Assembly (NCBI GenBank): GCA_028386065.3
Contig: JAKUCV010002811.1
Span: 3,476-67,475 of the forward strand
Direction: 5' to 3'
Length of the DNA stretch: 64,000 nt
DNA from: Turnera subulata
Lineage: Eukaryota; Streptophyta; Magnoliopsida; Malpighiales; Passifloraceae
Under the pieces are notes generated by a model. It was not told the DNA's origin. It saw only the letters and a program-made list of their open reading frames with translations, and searched no databases. The translations under genes and the position numbers were made by a program. Numbering within the stretch: the first letter of the stretch is position 1; each line of letters begins with the position of its first letter. Below, in pieces: positions 13,235-24,793 of this stretch.

Positions 13235-13520
13235 GAGCAGCAGGAGAGGAGAAGAAGAAAAAAAAAGAAAAGAGAGAAAGAGGAGAGAAAAAAAGAAAAG
13301 AGAGAAAAAGAGAAAAAAAAGAAGAAAAGAAAAAAGGAAAAGAAAAAAGGAAAAGAAAAAAAAAAGAGAAGAAGAGAAAAAAGAAAAAAAGAGAGAAAAA
13401 CAGAAAAGAAAAGAAAAATAAAAAAATAATGTAGAAGAGAAAAGAAAAAAAAAAGAAGAAGAGAAAAGGAATTTATGAAAATCGGGAAAATAGAAAGAAA
13501 ATACGAAAAAGGAAAAAAAA
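13235..13520 (+). repeat. Homopurine (GA/A-rich) tract in family A LTR
   Basis: Nearly 290 bases are almost pure A and G on the plus strand. Apparent open frames in it (poly Lys/Glu/Arg, or poly Phe/Ser on the other strand) are composition artefacts. Long polypurine-polypyrimidine DNA can form triplex (H-DNA) structures. The matching tract in the 3' LTR is at about 18640-18910. Confidence 0.95.
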
Positions 13521-14913
13521 AATGGTGAGCAACGGTTCATCGTCACCCGGTTACCCCCTGCACTGTGCACGCCGGAGCATTACCGGCCGTATCGCGCCGC
13601 ACCGCCCACACCGTCGCCTTCGTCGTGCCATGGCGACCCCGTTACCGTCGCCCCAGTCGCCTTCCACCGCGAGACTCGCCGGGACGCGCCGACGACCCGC
13701 CTGCAGACCCATGGATCTGCTTCTTCCGCCTCCTGCTTAGCTGCCACGACGCCGCGCCCAGCTACCACCACCGTTGGAGTCGCCGCCTCACGCCGACCTC
13801 GCGCTGTGTCGTGCCTTCCGCCGCCGTCTCAGCCGTTCAACCCGAGGTGAGCAGCCCGCGACCCGCGTCCGACCCGTTTCGACTAGTCGGGTCGCGCCTT
13901 GGGTTTTCTGATTGATTGGGCTGTATAGTGTTGGGCCGGTTCCTGGGCGCGGGCCTGTGCTTCGGGCCTGCTGCCTTGGTCTGGGCCGACACTATTCAAG
14001 GCCCAGTCCGTTTAATTAAAAAAAACAAATTATATATATATATTTATTAATATTCTGGTATTCATTTTTGGAAAAAAATTATATAATTATTTTGAAAAAA
14101 ATTATGGCTAATTTAATTCTGGTATTTTTATGGAAATATAAATATATTTACTTTGATAAATAATTAAGTTTGGTTTGGGAAAACTACTTTTAATTGGAAA
14201 AAAATATATAAGTACCATGAAATAATTCTTGGAAATCTTATATACACATATTATTTTGCCTGGAAAATTGTGGTTGTGGAAATTATATATATATGTACTA
14301 TGAAATAATTTCTAGAAATTAATATGTATATTATTTTCGTTTGGAAAATTATGATTGTGGTTTGTGTAAATAAATGTGTATTTTGTAAATTTAAGTTAAT
14401 TATATTTTGTGTTGGAAAATTAAATTGTATATGTATATAGAAAAAGATAAATACTATATATATTTTCTGAAAATTATAAATAGGTTATTATTTTTCTGAA
14501 AAAATTATGGAAATTATTATTTTGGATAATTATAGTTATTTTATGAAAATATATTTTGAAAAAGAGTTTTAATTAAAGTATGGTACCGAAATTATATTCG
14601 GAATTACGTACGGTAAATATTTTCGGTAAAAATGATAGTAATAAAGGATATATAATCGGGATGGGATTATTACGCATTTTGGGCATCATAGCATACCGAA
14701 TATGTGCATTTACGTGAGTATGTGTTGTTTCGATGTATAGGTTCGGATATCGGGCAGTTTCCCGAGGAGCCGGCGTCGGACCGGTCATTGTCTCCGAAGT
14801 TGAGTAATCGGCCAAGATGAGGATGGATTTCCTTCAATATGTGCCTATATTACTCGGTTATTATGTTTGGTGTTATTGTATTGTTGGATGCTGTGGTTTA
14901 GCTGTGTTTGGGT

Positions 14914-15227
14914 TCGGGATGTTTATCCCGATGTTTTGTTTGGTTTTTGGGATGTTTATCCCTGTGTCGATTTTCTGTGTCTTTTGGAATAAGTATAATG
15001 GTATAATTAATGAATTGTGACAAGGATGTCGATCCTTGGTATTTTGGTTAGGGATGTCGATCCCTGAGTTTGGTTTTTGACGACGGTAATATAATTGTCA
15101 CGTGGTAAGTAGAGGTACGACCGGATGGTTAGAGACTGTTTTGTGGTGGCCACGATCTGGGTTCGTGTGATAAGTATGTCTATGCTTGGGATGTCTATCC
15201 CGGTTTGTTATTTGGGATGTCTATCCC
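14914..15227 (+). repeat. Six GGGATGTNNATCCC inverted repeats in family A LTR
   Basis: Hairpin-like motifs occur at 14914-14931 (arms TCGGGAT/ATCCCGA), 14949-14962, 15022-15037 (AAGGAT/ATCCTT), 15050-15065, 15188-15201 and 15214-15227. The 4-nt centre varies (GTTT, GTCG, GTCT) while the arms stay paired, including a compensated pair (AAGGAT with ATCCTT). The set is repeated in the other two family A LTRs, at about 20316-20640 and, inverted, 22258-22640. Confidence 0.9.
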
Positions 15228-15807
15228 TAGGTTCTTTTTGATCTGGCACCAGGAACTGGTTGTTAACCTGGTACGACCCTAGCTTATCCGTGACGGGGCC
15301 CGGAAAGATAAAATTGGATAGTTGGATTTTATTTGAGTCTTTTGGTCTTGGACCGGTTTTGGGTCTTGTCTTTTGATTTTGGCGGTTTTAGCCTGTGTTG
15401 ACCTTGAGTAATTACTGTGTTCATATTGATTGTCTTTCCTTCGTCGGTGAGCACTTCGGACTCACCCCTCACCTGCGGGCTTTCATCCCGTAGGATGAGT
15501 TGTTCATTGTACAGGTTGGGTGCATTCCAGACAGGCTGCAGCGTTATCCCTTGGACAGGGCTTGGATCCATAGTTTGCATCTATGCATACAGTGTTTATG
15601 TGAGTTTCATAAGTCTTCTGCTGTGCTTGTTTTTACAATTATTGGGCCATTGGGCCGGTTTTGATATTTGTGATGTTTTCCTATTATGGGCTGTTGAGCC
15701 CAATTATCTGTTGTTTACACTGTATGCTGGTCTTTATTTGGTTGGGTCGTCACAGTTCCGGCACGTGTTTACCGTGTACGGTAAATACGGGTCGGGGCGC
15801 TTCATTT

Positions 15808-15819
15808 TGGTAGCGGAGC
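15808..15819 (+). other. Primer binding site TGGTAGCGGAGC
   Basis: Lies 3 bases after the 5' LTR. It matches 10 of 12 bases of the usual initiator-Met tRNA complement TGGTATCAGAGC. The same variant occurs in family B (33564) and after the SIRE-like LTR (27101). Confidence 0.75.
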
Positions 15820-16114
15820 GGGCGTTAGGTCTTGTCGGGCAGTCTATGTGTGTTTGTTGTCTTGTTTGCATAGTTCGCTCCAGTTGTTTATTATTTTATG
15901 TCATTTAGTTAGTGCATTATGGATCCAGTCGAGGGACGCCAGCTGTCGCAGAACATACACATAAGAGGTAAATGATGCCATAATAAGCGGAAATACACAT
16001 ATTATTGATAATACTGATAATTTCATTACAAAGGAAAATATTACATGATATTTTATAAAAAAGGGAAATATTACATTGATTTTTGATATTTTATAAAAAT
16101 AAAGGAAAATACAT

Positions 16115-16798
16115 TTAACGATTCGGAACGACGTTGACACGAAAACTGTTTGGGTCGCTGTTGATGTTGACCGTGACCCTATCGCTCCATGAGAACCACA
16201 TGCCGCCTCTGTCTCTCTGGCCAGGAATCTCGAACCGGTTAGCTTGAGGGAACCGGAGTGGGATGAGACCGTGATCGTCCCGTGGTTGCCATTGTGTCTC
16301 CGTCAGAAGAACCATGTTCGGCTTGTATTGGTTCTTCAAGTCCCTCAGAGTACGTGAGAACTCCTGGGCATGCCTTGCCATTCCTCTGCAGTTCCACACC
16401 AGCAGTCGTGCCTTTGGCCAAGTTGGAGGTAGTCGAGTCATTCTGGGCATGCTCTGGGCCGTCATCGAGAGCTGGTAGTAGGCACCTTGCTCCACAGTTT
16501 GGCAAGTGGACTCCAGGTTGAACTCTTGTAGCCTTTCGGAGATGAAGAACATCACGGAGTTTGCCGGTCCGTAGTAGGATGTCCTCAGAGTGCCGTGGTC
16601 CTCTAGGAAGAACACCTCTTCCATTGGAGTGACGAAGAACCGCGACGAGTAGAGTTCGTCGACGAAGACAAGGCGTGGCATCCTGCCGAGCTCGTTCGGT
16701 AGCTCTTCAGCACGCTCGTTGACCATGCAGTATGCCAGGCGATTCCTTCTGCCAAGATTGGCACCTTCGACGAAGAAGACGGATGAGGGAGCAGGCAT
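16115..16798 (-). CDS. Antisense ORF-beta, 227 aa, with truncated LINE-endonuclease-like end
   Basis: The gene lies opposite to the LTR orientation. Residues 1-125 (including LPNELGRMPRLVFVDELYSS and FFVTPMEE) match nothing I recognise. Residues from about 131 read LLVWNCRGMARH, then PNMVLLTETQW, then GGMWFSW. These are the first strands of the endonuclease/exonuclease/phosphatase domain of plant L1-type LINEs, with the Asn of NCRG and the Glu of TET. The domain stops after about 95 residues, before the later catalytic Asp/His, so nuclease activity is unlikely. A TATAAAAG box (minus strand, 16908-16915) lies about 110 bp upstream of the ATG. A related copy at 27347-27965 ends at the same VPNR residues. 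Confidence 0.7.
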   Translation of the reverse strand: MPAPSSVFFVEGANLGRRNRLAYCMVNERAEELPNELGRMPRLVFVDELYSSRFFVTPMEEVFFLEDHGTLRTSYYGPANSVMFFISERLQEFNLESTCQTVEQGAYYQLSMTAQSMPRMTRLPPTWPKARLLVWNCRGMARHAQEFSRTLRDLKNQYKPNMVLLTETQWQPRDDHGLIPLRFPQANRFEIPGQRDRGGMWFSWSDRVTVNINSDPNSFRVNVVPNR

Positions 16799-17721
16799 GT
16801 TGATTCGGACGCGTAGGTGTTTTGGTTTTCAACGTTTTGTGGTTTTGTTTGCTTAAGTGTTTGGTTTGCTCTAAAATGCTTTGATGATTTACACATCACC
16901 GCTCCTTCTTTTATACTCTTATGAGGAGCGTGATTACCGTTTTTGATTTTCAAGATTTTGCTTTTTGAATTTTACCGTTTCTTTATTTAATGCTTTGTTA
17001 CTTTACGCGTTTTTCGGATTACCGTGCTAGAGTTTTTCACTCTTTTTCCATCTCTTGATTTTCTTCGCTCTGGCTACCTTGTCTTTTCTTTTTATGGTCT
17101 TATTATCTTTTCTTGCATCTTTTATCACATGCATTCGTGACCGTTGAGACTAGACGGATGGGACCACATCTCGAGTAGAGTGCATGTGCGACGAGATCAC
17201 TGCTTTTCAGACATCGTGGAGAGATACTAGACGAGTCAGACGTTTTGGCTTATGCGGAATTTTGAACAAGTGGGTAACGTGTCTTTCGAGGGACACAGGA
17301 CGTTCCCGTGATCATCGCCTTGCCAGTTAACGGATGTCTTCTTTACGAGGTTAATCGACGTCACCGTTAACTATACGTGTCACGTTTCTCAGGATTGAGA
17401 ATGGACACGATCGAACTAGAGCGCCGAGCATGAAAACATATCTTGTTTTAATTTCTTTTTGTTTTGATTTTGTTAAACGAGTCATGTTTTGTTTTTAATT
17501 TCTTTATGTTGGTTATAATTCATTTTATCGGTCCTGTTTGTAACATCATTATGTTCGATTTTATTCATGACGGTTTTGTTATGTTTTAAATATTTTGTTT
17601 CTTTTCAGTTAAATATGAATTTCCATATCTTAATAAGAGAATTTATAATCTAAGAGATTTGATTTCAAAAGTAAACTTATTTTATTAATTCATAACAGTC
17701 TTACATCGAAGAAGAAGTACT
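16799..17721. other. Spacer between the two antisense genes
   Basis: About 920 bp with no coding signal: the leader and promoter of ORF-beta, then the region 3' to ORF-alpha. It is T-rich on the plus strand near 17440-17640. Confidence 0.5.
16908..16915 (-). promoter_or_regulatory. TATA box for antisense ORF-beta
   Basis: Minus-strand TATAAAAG in a GAGTATAAAAGAAGG context, about 110 bp before the ORF-beta ATG at 16798. The distance suits a plant promoter with a leader of about 80 nt. Confidence 0.5.
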
Positions 17722-18099
17722 CTACTGAGTTACTTGCTTCTCTAAGTCTTTTACAAGTTGCTGGACATTCCTCAGGTGAGGGAACAGCTCCGCGCACGCC
17801 AGTTCAATTTGTGCCACCGCCGAGCTGATCTTCCTCAGGGAGACGTTCAGTTGCGTCAACTTCTGTTGTGGTGTGCTGCTTTCAGCTACCGCTTTGCCTT
17901 TCTTGTCCTCAACTTTCTTGCCGGCACGCTTCTTTCGTCGTTTTGGGGAAACGACCATGTGCTCCTTCAGGCTTATGATGTTCGTCTTGAACCGCTTCTT
18001 CGGAGGTTCTTCATCGGAGCTTGTCGTGAAAGCTGTGCCACCGATGTAGCTGTTGTTCTCGGAGTCGGAAGTTGTCCTTGATCTCAGTGGAGAGTCCAT
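17722..18099 (-). CDS. Antisense ORF-alpha, 125 aa, basic, coiled-coil-like end
   Basis: A Ser/Thr-rich acidic start (SRTTSDSENN, TSSDEEPPKKR) leads to basic clusters (KKRFK, KRRKKRAGKK) that look like nuclear localisation signals. The C-terminal half has a heptad-like pattern (LTQLNVSLRKISSAVAQIEL, LVKDLEKQV) suggesting a helical or coiled-coil segment. No known family is recognised. A second copy in the inverted family A element (24871-25248) has the same length, no indels, 107 of 125 identical residues and, by my count, about 26 silent codon changes against 18 replacements. That pattern suggests selection on the protein. A TATA box lies just upstream. Function unknown. Confidence 0.7.
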   Translation of the reverse strand: MDSPLRSRTTSDSENNSYIGGTAFTTSSDEEPPKKRFKTNIISLKEHMVVSPKRRKKRAGKKVEDKKGKAVAESSTPQQKLTQLNVSLRKISSAVAQIELACAELFPHLRNVQQLVKDLEKQVTQ

Positions 18100-18133
18100 G
18101 ACTGTGTGTGAGTATGCCGGTCACGAGATATGG

Positions 18134-18177
18134 TATTTATAAGCGGATGAGATGTCGCTTAAGGGTATAAGCGGTTT
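18134..18177 (-). promoter_or_regulatory. Antisense ORF-alpha promoter: TATA box and upstream inverted repeat
   Basis: On the minus strand, TATAAATA (18134-18141) lies about 35 bp before the ATG. Just upstream is an interrupted inverted repeat, CGCTTA/TAAGCG type, at 18152-18177. Both parts recur in the second copy (24794-24836), where the repeat arms are longer (ATGTCGCTTA/TAAGCGACAT). Confidence 0.55.
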
Positions 18178-18261
18178 CTCATGTTGAGGTTGGACACCTG
18201 GCAGAGTGTGCCAGAATCTTATCGTGGTAGGACCCACGGATAAGACAGAATTTCGGGGACA

Positions 18262-18285
18262 AAATTCTTTTTAAGGTGGGTAGAC
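18262..18285 (+). other. Polypurine tract of family A element
   Basis: AAGGTGGGTAG directly precedes the 3' LTR, after a TTCGGGGACAAAATTC segment. This resembles the end of chromovirus interiors, where a TTCGAGGACGAA-like sequence precedes the plus-strand primer. Confidence 0.7.
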
Positions 18286-21202
18286 TGTAACAGCCCGGGT
18301 AAAATTTTTTATTTTTACCGGGACTGTAGAAGTCTATTTACCGTGATTTACTGTTGAATTAATCTTTGGTAATTAATTCAAGGTAAATCGGGAGTCGTTT
18401 TTCGAAACCGAGGGTTTTCCCGCGCTCGTAATTTTCCCGCGGATTTTTCGAACCTAAGTTGGTATTTTTCGGGTTTTGGAATTTCTCGGAAAATCACACC
18501 AAAAAATAACTAAGGAGGTATCAGTTATTTTCTGGTCCGGATCGGATTCGCCCGTAATGCGGACGAACTTTATTATTGAGTTCACATGATTAACAGTTCA
18601 TTTTTTTCATCTTTATAACTGGGGAAGAATGGGAGCAGCAGGAGAGGAGAAGAAGAAAAAAAAAGAAAAGAGAGAAGGAGGAGAGAAAAAAAGAAAAGAG
18701 AGAAAAAGAGAAAAAAAAAGAAGAAAAAAAAGGAAAAGAAAAAAAAGAGAAGAAGAGAAATAAGAAAAAAAGAGAGAAAAACAGAAAAGAAAAGAAAAAT
18801 AAAAAAATAATGTAGAAGAGAAAAGAAAAGAAAAAAAAAAAGAAGAAGAAGAGAAAAGGAATTTATGAAAATCGGGAAAAATAGAAAGAAAATACGAAAA
18901 AGAAAAAAAAAATGGTGAGCAACTGTTCATCGTCACCCGGTTACCCCCTGCACTGTGCACGCCGGAGCATTACCGGCCGTATCGCGCCGCACCGCCCACA
19001 CCGTCGCCTTCGCCGTGCCATGGCGACCCCGTTATCGTCGCCCCAGTCGCCTTCCGCCGCGAGACTCGCCGGGGACGCGCCGACGACCCGCCTGCAGACC
19101 CACGGATCTGCTTCGTCCGCCTCCTGCTTAGCTGCCACGACGCCGCGCCCAGCTACCACCACCGTTGGAGTCGCCGCCTCACGCCGACCTCGCGCTGCCC
19201 TCCCTCGCGTTGTGCCGTGCCTTCCGCCGCCGTCTCAGCCGTTCAACCCGAGGTGAGCAGCCCGCGACCCGCGTCCGACCCGTTTCGACTGGTCGGGTCG
19301 CGCCTTGGGTTTTCTCATTGATTGGGCTGTATAGTGTTGGGCCGGTTCCTGGGCGCAGGCCTGTGCTTCGGGCCTGCTGCCTTGGTCTGGGCCGACACTA
19401 TTCAAGGCCCAGTCCGTTTAATTAAAAAAACAAATTATATATATATATTTATTAATATTCAGGTATTCATTTTTGAAAAAAAATTATATAATTATTTTGA
19501 AAAAAATTACGGCTAATTTAATTCTGGTATTTTTATGGAAATATAAATATATTTACTTTGATAAATAATTAAGTTTGGTTTGGGGAAACTACTTTTAATT
19601 GGAAAAAAATATATAAGTACCATGAAATAATTCTTGGAAATCTTATATACACATATTATTTTGCCTGGAAAATTGTGGTTGTGGAAATTATATATATATG
19701 TACTATGAAATAATTTTTGGAAATTAATATGTATATTATTTTCGTTTGGAAAATTATGATTGTGGTTTGTGTAGATAAATGTGTATTTTGCAAATTTAAG
19801 TTAATTATATTTTGTGTCGGAAAATTAAATTGTATATGTATATAGAAAAAGATAAATACTATATATATTTTCTGAAAATTATAAATAGGTTATTATTTTT
19901 CTGAAAAAATTATGGAAATTATTATTTTGGATAATTATAGTTATTTTATGAAAATATATTTTGAAAAAGAGTTTTAATTAAAGTATGGTACCGAAATTAT
20001 ATTCGGAATTACGTACGGTAAATATTTTTGGTAAAAATGATAGTAATAAAGGATATATAATCGGGATGGGATTATTTCGCATTTTGGGCATCATAGCATA
20101 CCGAATATGTGCATTTATGTGAGTATATGTTGTTTCGATGTATAGGTTCGGATATCGGGCAGTTTCCCGAGGAGCCGGCGTCGGACCGGTCATTGTCTCC
20201 GAAGTTGAGTAATCGGCCAAGGTGAGGATGGATTTCCTTCAATATGTGCCTATATTACTCGGTTATTGTGTTTGGTGTTATTGCATTGTTGGATGCTGTG
20301 GTTTAGCTGTGTTTGGGTTCGGGATGTTTATCCCGGTATTTTGTTTGGTTTTTGGGATGTTTATCCCTGTGTCGATTTTCTGTGTCTTTTGGAATAAGTA
20401 TAATGGTATAATTAATGAATTGTGACAAGGATGTCGATCCTTGGTATTTTGGTTAGAGATGTCGATCCCTGAGTTTGGTTTTTGACGACGGTAATATAAT
20501 TGTCACGTGGTAAGTAGAGGTACGATCGGATGGTTGTTTTGTGGTGGCCATGATCTGGGTTCGTGTGATAAGCATGTCTATGCTTGGGATGTCTATCCCG
20601 GTTTGTTATTTGGGATGTCTATCCCTGGGTTCTTTTTGATCTGGCACCAGGAACTGGTTGATAACCTGGTTTGACCCTAGCTTATCCGTGACGGGGCCCG
20701 GAAAGATAAAATTGGATAGTTGGATTTTATTTGAGTCTTTTGGTCTTGGACCGGTTTTGGGTCTTGTCTTTTGATTTTGGCAGTTTTAGCCTGTGTTGAC
20801 CTTGAGTAATTACTGTGTTCATATTGATTGTCTTTCCTTCGTCGGTGAGCACTTCGGACTCACCCCTCACCTGCGGGCTTTCATCCCGTAGGATGAGTTG
20901 TTCATTGTACAGGTTGGGTGCATTCCAGACAGGCTGCAGCGTTATCCCTTGGACAGGGCTTGGATCCATAGTTTGCATCTATGCATATAGTGTTTATGTG
21001 AGTTTCATAAGTCTTCCGCTGTGCATGTTTTTACTATTATTGGGCCATTGGGCCGGTTTTGATATTTGTGATGTTTTCCTATTATGGGCTGTTGAGCCCA
21101 GTTATCTGTTGTTTACACTGTATGCTGGTCTTTATTTGGTTGGGTCGTCACAGTTCCGGCACGTGTTTACCGTGTACGGTAAATACGGGTCGGGGCGCTT
21201 CA
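18286..21202 (+). repeat. 3' LTR of family A element
   Basis: Begins TGTAACAGCCCGGGTAAA and ends CGGGGCGCTTCA. It has the same order of blocks as the 5' LTR, with scattered substitutions and small compensating indels. Confidence 0.93.
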
Positions 21203-21259
21203 TACCTTATCTCGAGTCTGGCTATTTGCTGAAGTTGTCTATAATTAATATCTCTTCCT

Positions 21260-21660
21260 TCAGGTGTAGTTTAGGATTTAGAGTTTAGGCTTTAAAGTTT
21301 TGGGATTTAAAATTTTAAGATTTAGGGTTTAGGATTTTAACGTTTAATGTTTAGAGTTTTAGGGTTTAAGGTTTTAAGGTTTTAGCATTTTAAGGTTTAA
21401 GATTTTAAGATTTATGGGATTTAAGGGTTGAGGATTAAGGGTTTAGGGTTTAAGATTTTAGAGTTTAGGGTTTAAAGGTTTAGGAATTTTGGATTTAGTA
21501 TTTTAGGTTTAAAGTTTAGGATTTTAGGGTTTAAGGTTTAGGATTTTAGAGTTTAAAACTTAGAGTTCAGTGGTAAGGATTCAAGATTTGGGTTTAGGGT
21601 TTAAAATTTTAAAATTTTTTAGGGTTTAGGATTCAGGGTTTGGGTTTAGCATTTAGAATT
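21260..21660 (+). repeat. Degenerate telomere-like (TTTAGGG/TTTAAGG) tract
   Basis: About 400 bp consist of variants of TTTAGGG, TTTAAGG, TTTTAGG and GGATTTA, with exact TTTAGGG present several times. This is the plant telomere unit in a decayed form. It fills the gap between two family A LTRs that face each other with their 3' ends. Confidence 0.85.
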
Positions 21661-21664
21661 TTAG

Positions 21665-24600
21665 TGAAACGCCCCGACCCATATTTACCGTACACAGTAA
21701 AACACGTGCCGGAACTGTGACAACCCAACCAAACCAAGCCAGCATACAGTGTATACAACAGTAACTCGGGCTCAACAGCCCAAAAATAATAACGTCAGTA
21801 ACAACATAATCGGCCCAATGGCCCAACAATAACAAAATAATGCACAGCGGAAGACTTAATAACTCACAAGACACTGTATGCGACACTGATGCAAACTATG
21901 GATCCGAGCCCTGTCCAAGGGATAACGCCGCAGCCTGTCTGGTATGCATCAAACCTGTACCACAAATAACTCATCCTACAGGATGAAAGCCCGCAGGTGA
22001 GGGGTGAGTCCGAAGTGCTCACCGACGAAGGATAGACAATCAATATGCAACACAGTAATTACTCAAGGTCCAAAAACAGGTAAAAACCACCAAATACATA
22101 CCAAACCAAAAACTCGACCCAAAACCCGTCCGAGACCAAAAGACTCAAAAAAAATCCAATTTTCCAATTTTATCTTTTCCGGGCCCTGTCACGGATAACT
22201 AGAGGTCAGACCTGGTTATCAACATATTCCGGGTGCCAGACCAAATCCAGAGAACCCAGGGATCGACATCTCAAAGATACGAACCCAGGGAAAGACATCC
22301 CAAAAATAATCACGGGATAGACATCTCAAGCATAGACATGCTTATCATAAGAACCCAGGTCACGGCCACCACGAAACAGTCTTAAACCATCGAGTCATAC
22401 CACTACTTACCACGTGACGATTATATTATCATCATTAAAATCAAATCACAGGGATCAACATCCCTAACCAAAATACCGGGATAGACATCCCTATCCAAAT
22501 CCAAGGATCGACATCCTTATCACATTTTATTATTTATTCTATTATTCTTCATACCCAAAAGACATAGTGCTAAATATCCAAAAACTCAAACAAGATACTG
22601 GGATAAACATCCCAAAAACAATCAGGACACTGGGATAAACATCCCGACAATAATCACAGTAAATGCAACAAACAACAGTGCAACAAACATCAAACACAAT
22701 AACCGAGTAATACAGGCACATATTGAAGGAAATCCATCCTCACCTTGGCCGATAACTCAACTCCGGAAACAATGACCGGTCCCAACCTGGCTCCTCGGAA
22801 AACTGCCTGATATCCGAACCTATACAACAAAACAATACATACACATAAATGCACATAATCGGTATGCTATGATGCCAAAACTGCGAAATAACCCATCCCG
22901 GTTACATATCTTTTATTATTTCTATTTACCGAAAATATTATACCGTACGTATAACCGAATATAATTTCGGTACCATACTTTATTTAAAACTCTTTTCAAA
23001 ATATTTCAATAAAATATTATACCTTTTTCCAAAATGATAATTACCATATTTTCTCAGAAAAATAAAAATGTGTCTATAATTTCCAGAAAATATATACATA
23101 GTATTTATCTTTTTCTAGATATATATAATAATATTTTCCAACACTAAATATAATTACCTTTAATTTTCAAAGTACATATATATATTTCCCAAAGGTAATA
23201 TACATTTCCAAACTATAATAATATCAACATAATTCTCTATTTTTTTTTATAAATATAAATAATGTATACCATATATATCTTTCCAAATGTAATTCCATAA
23301 TTTTTTTAGAAAAACAACAACTTATATATAATTTTCCAGGGTATATATATCATGGTATAGAACATAATAATAATTTCCAAAACCTGACATAGTTTTTTAA
23401 TTTTCCAAAATATAAGTATATATATTTTTCCAGAATTATATATTTATTATTATTATTATTATTATTATTTTTAATTAAATCGGACTGGGCCAATAGTGCC
23501 AACCCAGCCTACCACATGGACCAGACCCAAACTCCAAGCAGGAGCCCAGGTGTAGGCCCACGCGAGGCCCAGGTGCACATCGGTCCAGCCTAGCCCAACC
23601 CAACATCACACACGTCCAACAGTTTCAGCCCACCATGGCCCAAACCAAAAACTTCAGCCCACCCTAATATTTCCAGCCCACTACTTAACACCTAAGCCTA
23701 AAGCCCAACTTCCAACCCGTCATCTTCAACCTTACATTGTGCGGCGCGGTTGCAGGCGGGCGAGCGGCGAGTAGCAGGGGAGCACGGGCGCGAGCGGTGG
23801 CGGTGGCAGCTGGAGGCGTGCAGGGTAGCGGCTCGGCAAAGGTGGTGCAAGTGGTGATGGTGACGAGGTCGGGTGGCTGGTGGTGTGGTCACGGTCGATG
23901 GCGGGTAGCGAGCAAAGGAGAGGACAGGTCCGACGGCGACATCGGCTCAGCCTCCTGCAGCGACGGCGACCAAGCGACGAGACGGTCACGGCAGGAAGCG
24001 ACGCGGTTGGAGGCTAACTGCGTGTTCACCGGCAGCAGCAGAAGGAGGAGAAGGAGAAGAAAATGGCGGCGGCAGGTTTGGTGTGGATCGATTTGTTGCA
24101 GGAGATGGCGGTGGGGCAGTTGGTGAAAAGAAAGAAGAAGGAAGGAGGGTGGTCTCGGGTGGTGGTTGCCGGTGATGGTGGTGGCAGTTGGCTCGGTGAT
24201 GTGTTTGTGTGTGTGTTTGTAGTTGTTTGCTGGTTCATGAGTTTTCTTGCAGGTGAGAAGGGTTTATCAGGTAGGAGGGAAACTGGTTTCCCCAGTTTTG
24301 CAGTAGTCACGAGTTCAACAAGCAGGCAAGTTGGGTGCACGGGCGACACAGAGAAAAGTAAGGCACGGGCGCACAGGGAATGGCAGCGCCAACCTCAATC
24401 ATGCAGGTTGGCTGCATTTAAAGCGGGTCCAATCCGGACCAGAAAATAACTGATACCCCCTTAGTTATTTCCGGTGTGATTTTTTCGAAAATTCCGGGAC
24501 CCGAAAAATACTGACTTAGGCCCGAAAAATCCACGAAAAAATCACGAGCGCGGGAAAACTCTCGGTTTTGAAAACGACGCTCGATTTACCTTGAATTAAT

Positions 24601-24685
24601 TACCCAAGATTAATTCAACAGTAAATCACGGTAAAAAGACTTTTACAGTCCCGGTAAAATCAAAATTTTTACCCGGGCTGTTACA
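21665..24685 (-). repeat. Inverted family A LTR (third copy)
   Basis: On the minus strand it begins TGTAACAGCCCGGGTAAA at 24685 and ends near GGGGCGTTTCA at 21665, 3021 bp in all. It is clearly more diverged from the two direct LTRs than they are from each other. It is followed at 24686 by an inverted polypurine tract and family A interior, so it is the 3' LTR of a minus-strand element. Confidence 0.88.
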
Positions 24686-24793
24686 GTCTACCCACCTTAA
24701 AAAGAATTTCGTCCTCAAAATTCCGTCTTATCCGTGAATCCTACCACGATAAGCTTCTGGCACACTCTGCCAGGTGTCCAAACTCAACGCGTT

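Larger units (their letters stand above)
12888..15804 (+). repeat. 5' LTR of family A element
   Basis: Begins TGTAACAGCCCGGGTAAA and ends GTCGGGGCGCTTCA. It contains a homopurine tract, a GC-rich block near 13530-13910 and an AT-rich middle. The 3' third carries repeated GGGATGTNNATCCC inverted repeats. Confidence 0.93.
12888..21202 (+). mobile_element. Complete non-autonomous LTR retrotransposon, family A
   Basis: Two direct LTRs (12888-15804 and 18286-21202, both 2917 bp, TG...CA ends) flank a 2481-bp interior. A primer site lies at 15808-15819 and a polypurine tract ends at 18285. The flanks TACTT (12883-12887) and TACCT (21203-21207) fit a 5-bp target duplication with one change. The interior has no gag, protease, reverse transcriptase or integrase. 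Instead it holds two genes on the opposite strand (16115-16798 and 17722-18099). Large LTRs with a short interior are the hallmark of LARD-type elements. LTR ends and the polypurine tract look like the Tekay/Del chromovirus type. The LTRs differ by scattered substitutions and small indels, so the insertion is not brand new. Confidence 0.88.

Noticed and set aside
13184..13570. Long frames rich in Phe/Ser (minus) and Lys/Glu/Arg (plus), and the same at 18613-18960
   Set aside because: They only translate the homopurine tract and show no start context or domain.
14573..15580. Frames of 80, 67 and 83 residues conserved between family A LTRs
   Set aside because: Conservation follows from LTR identity; they are not convincingly kept in the diverged third LTR and lie across the inverted-repeat array.
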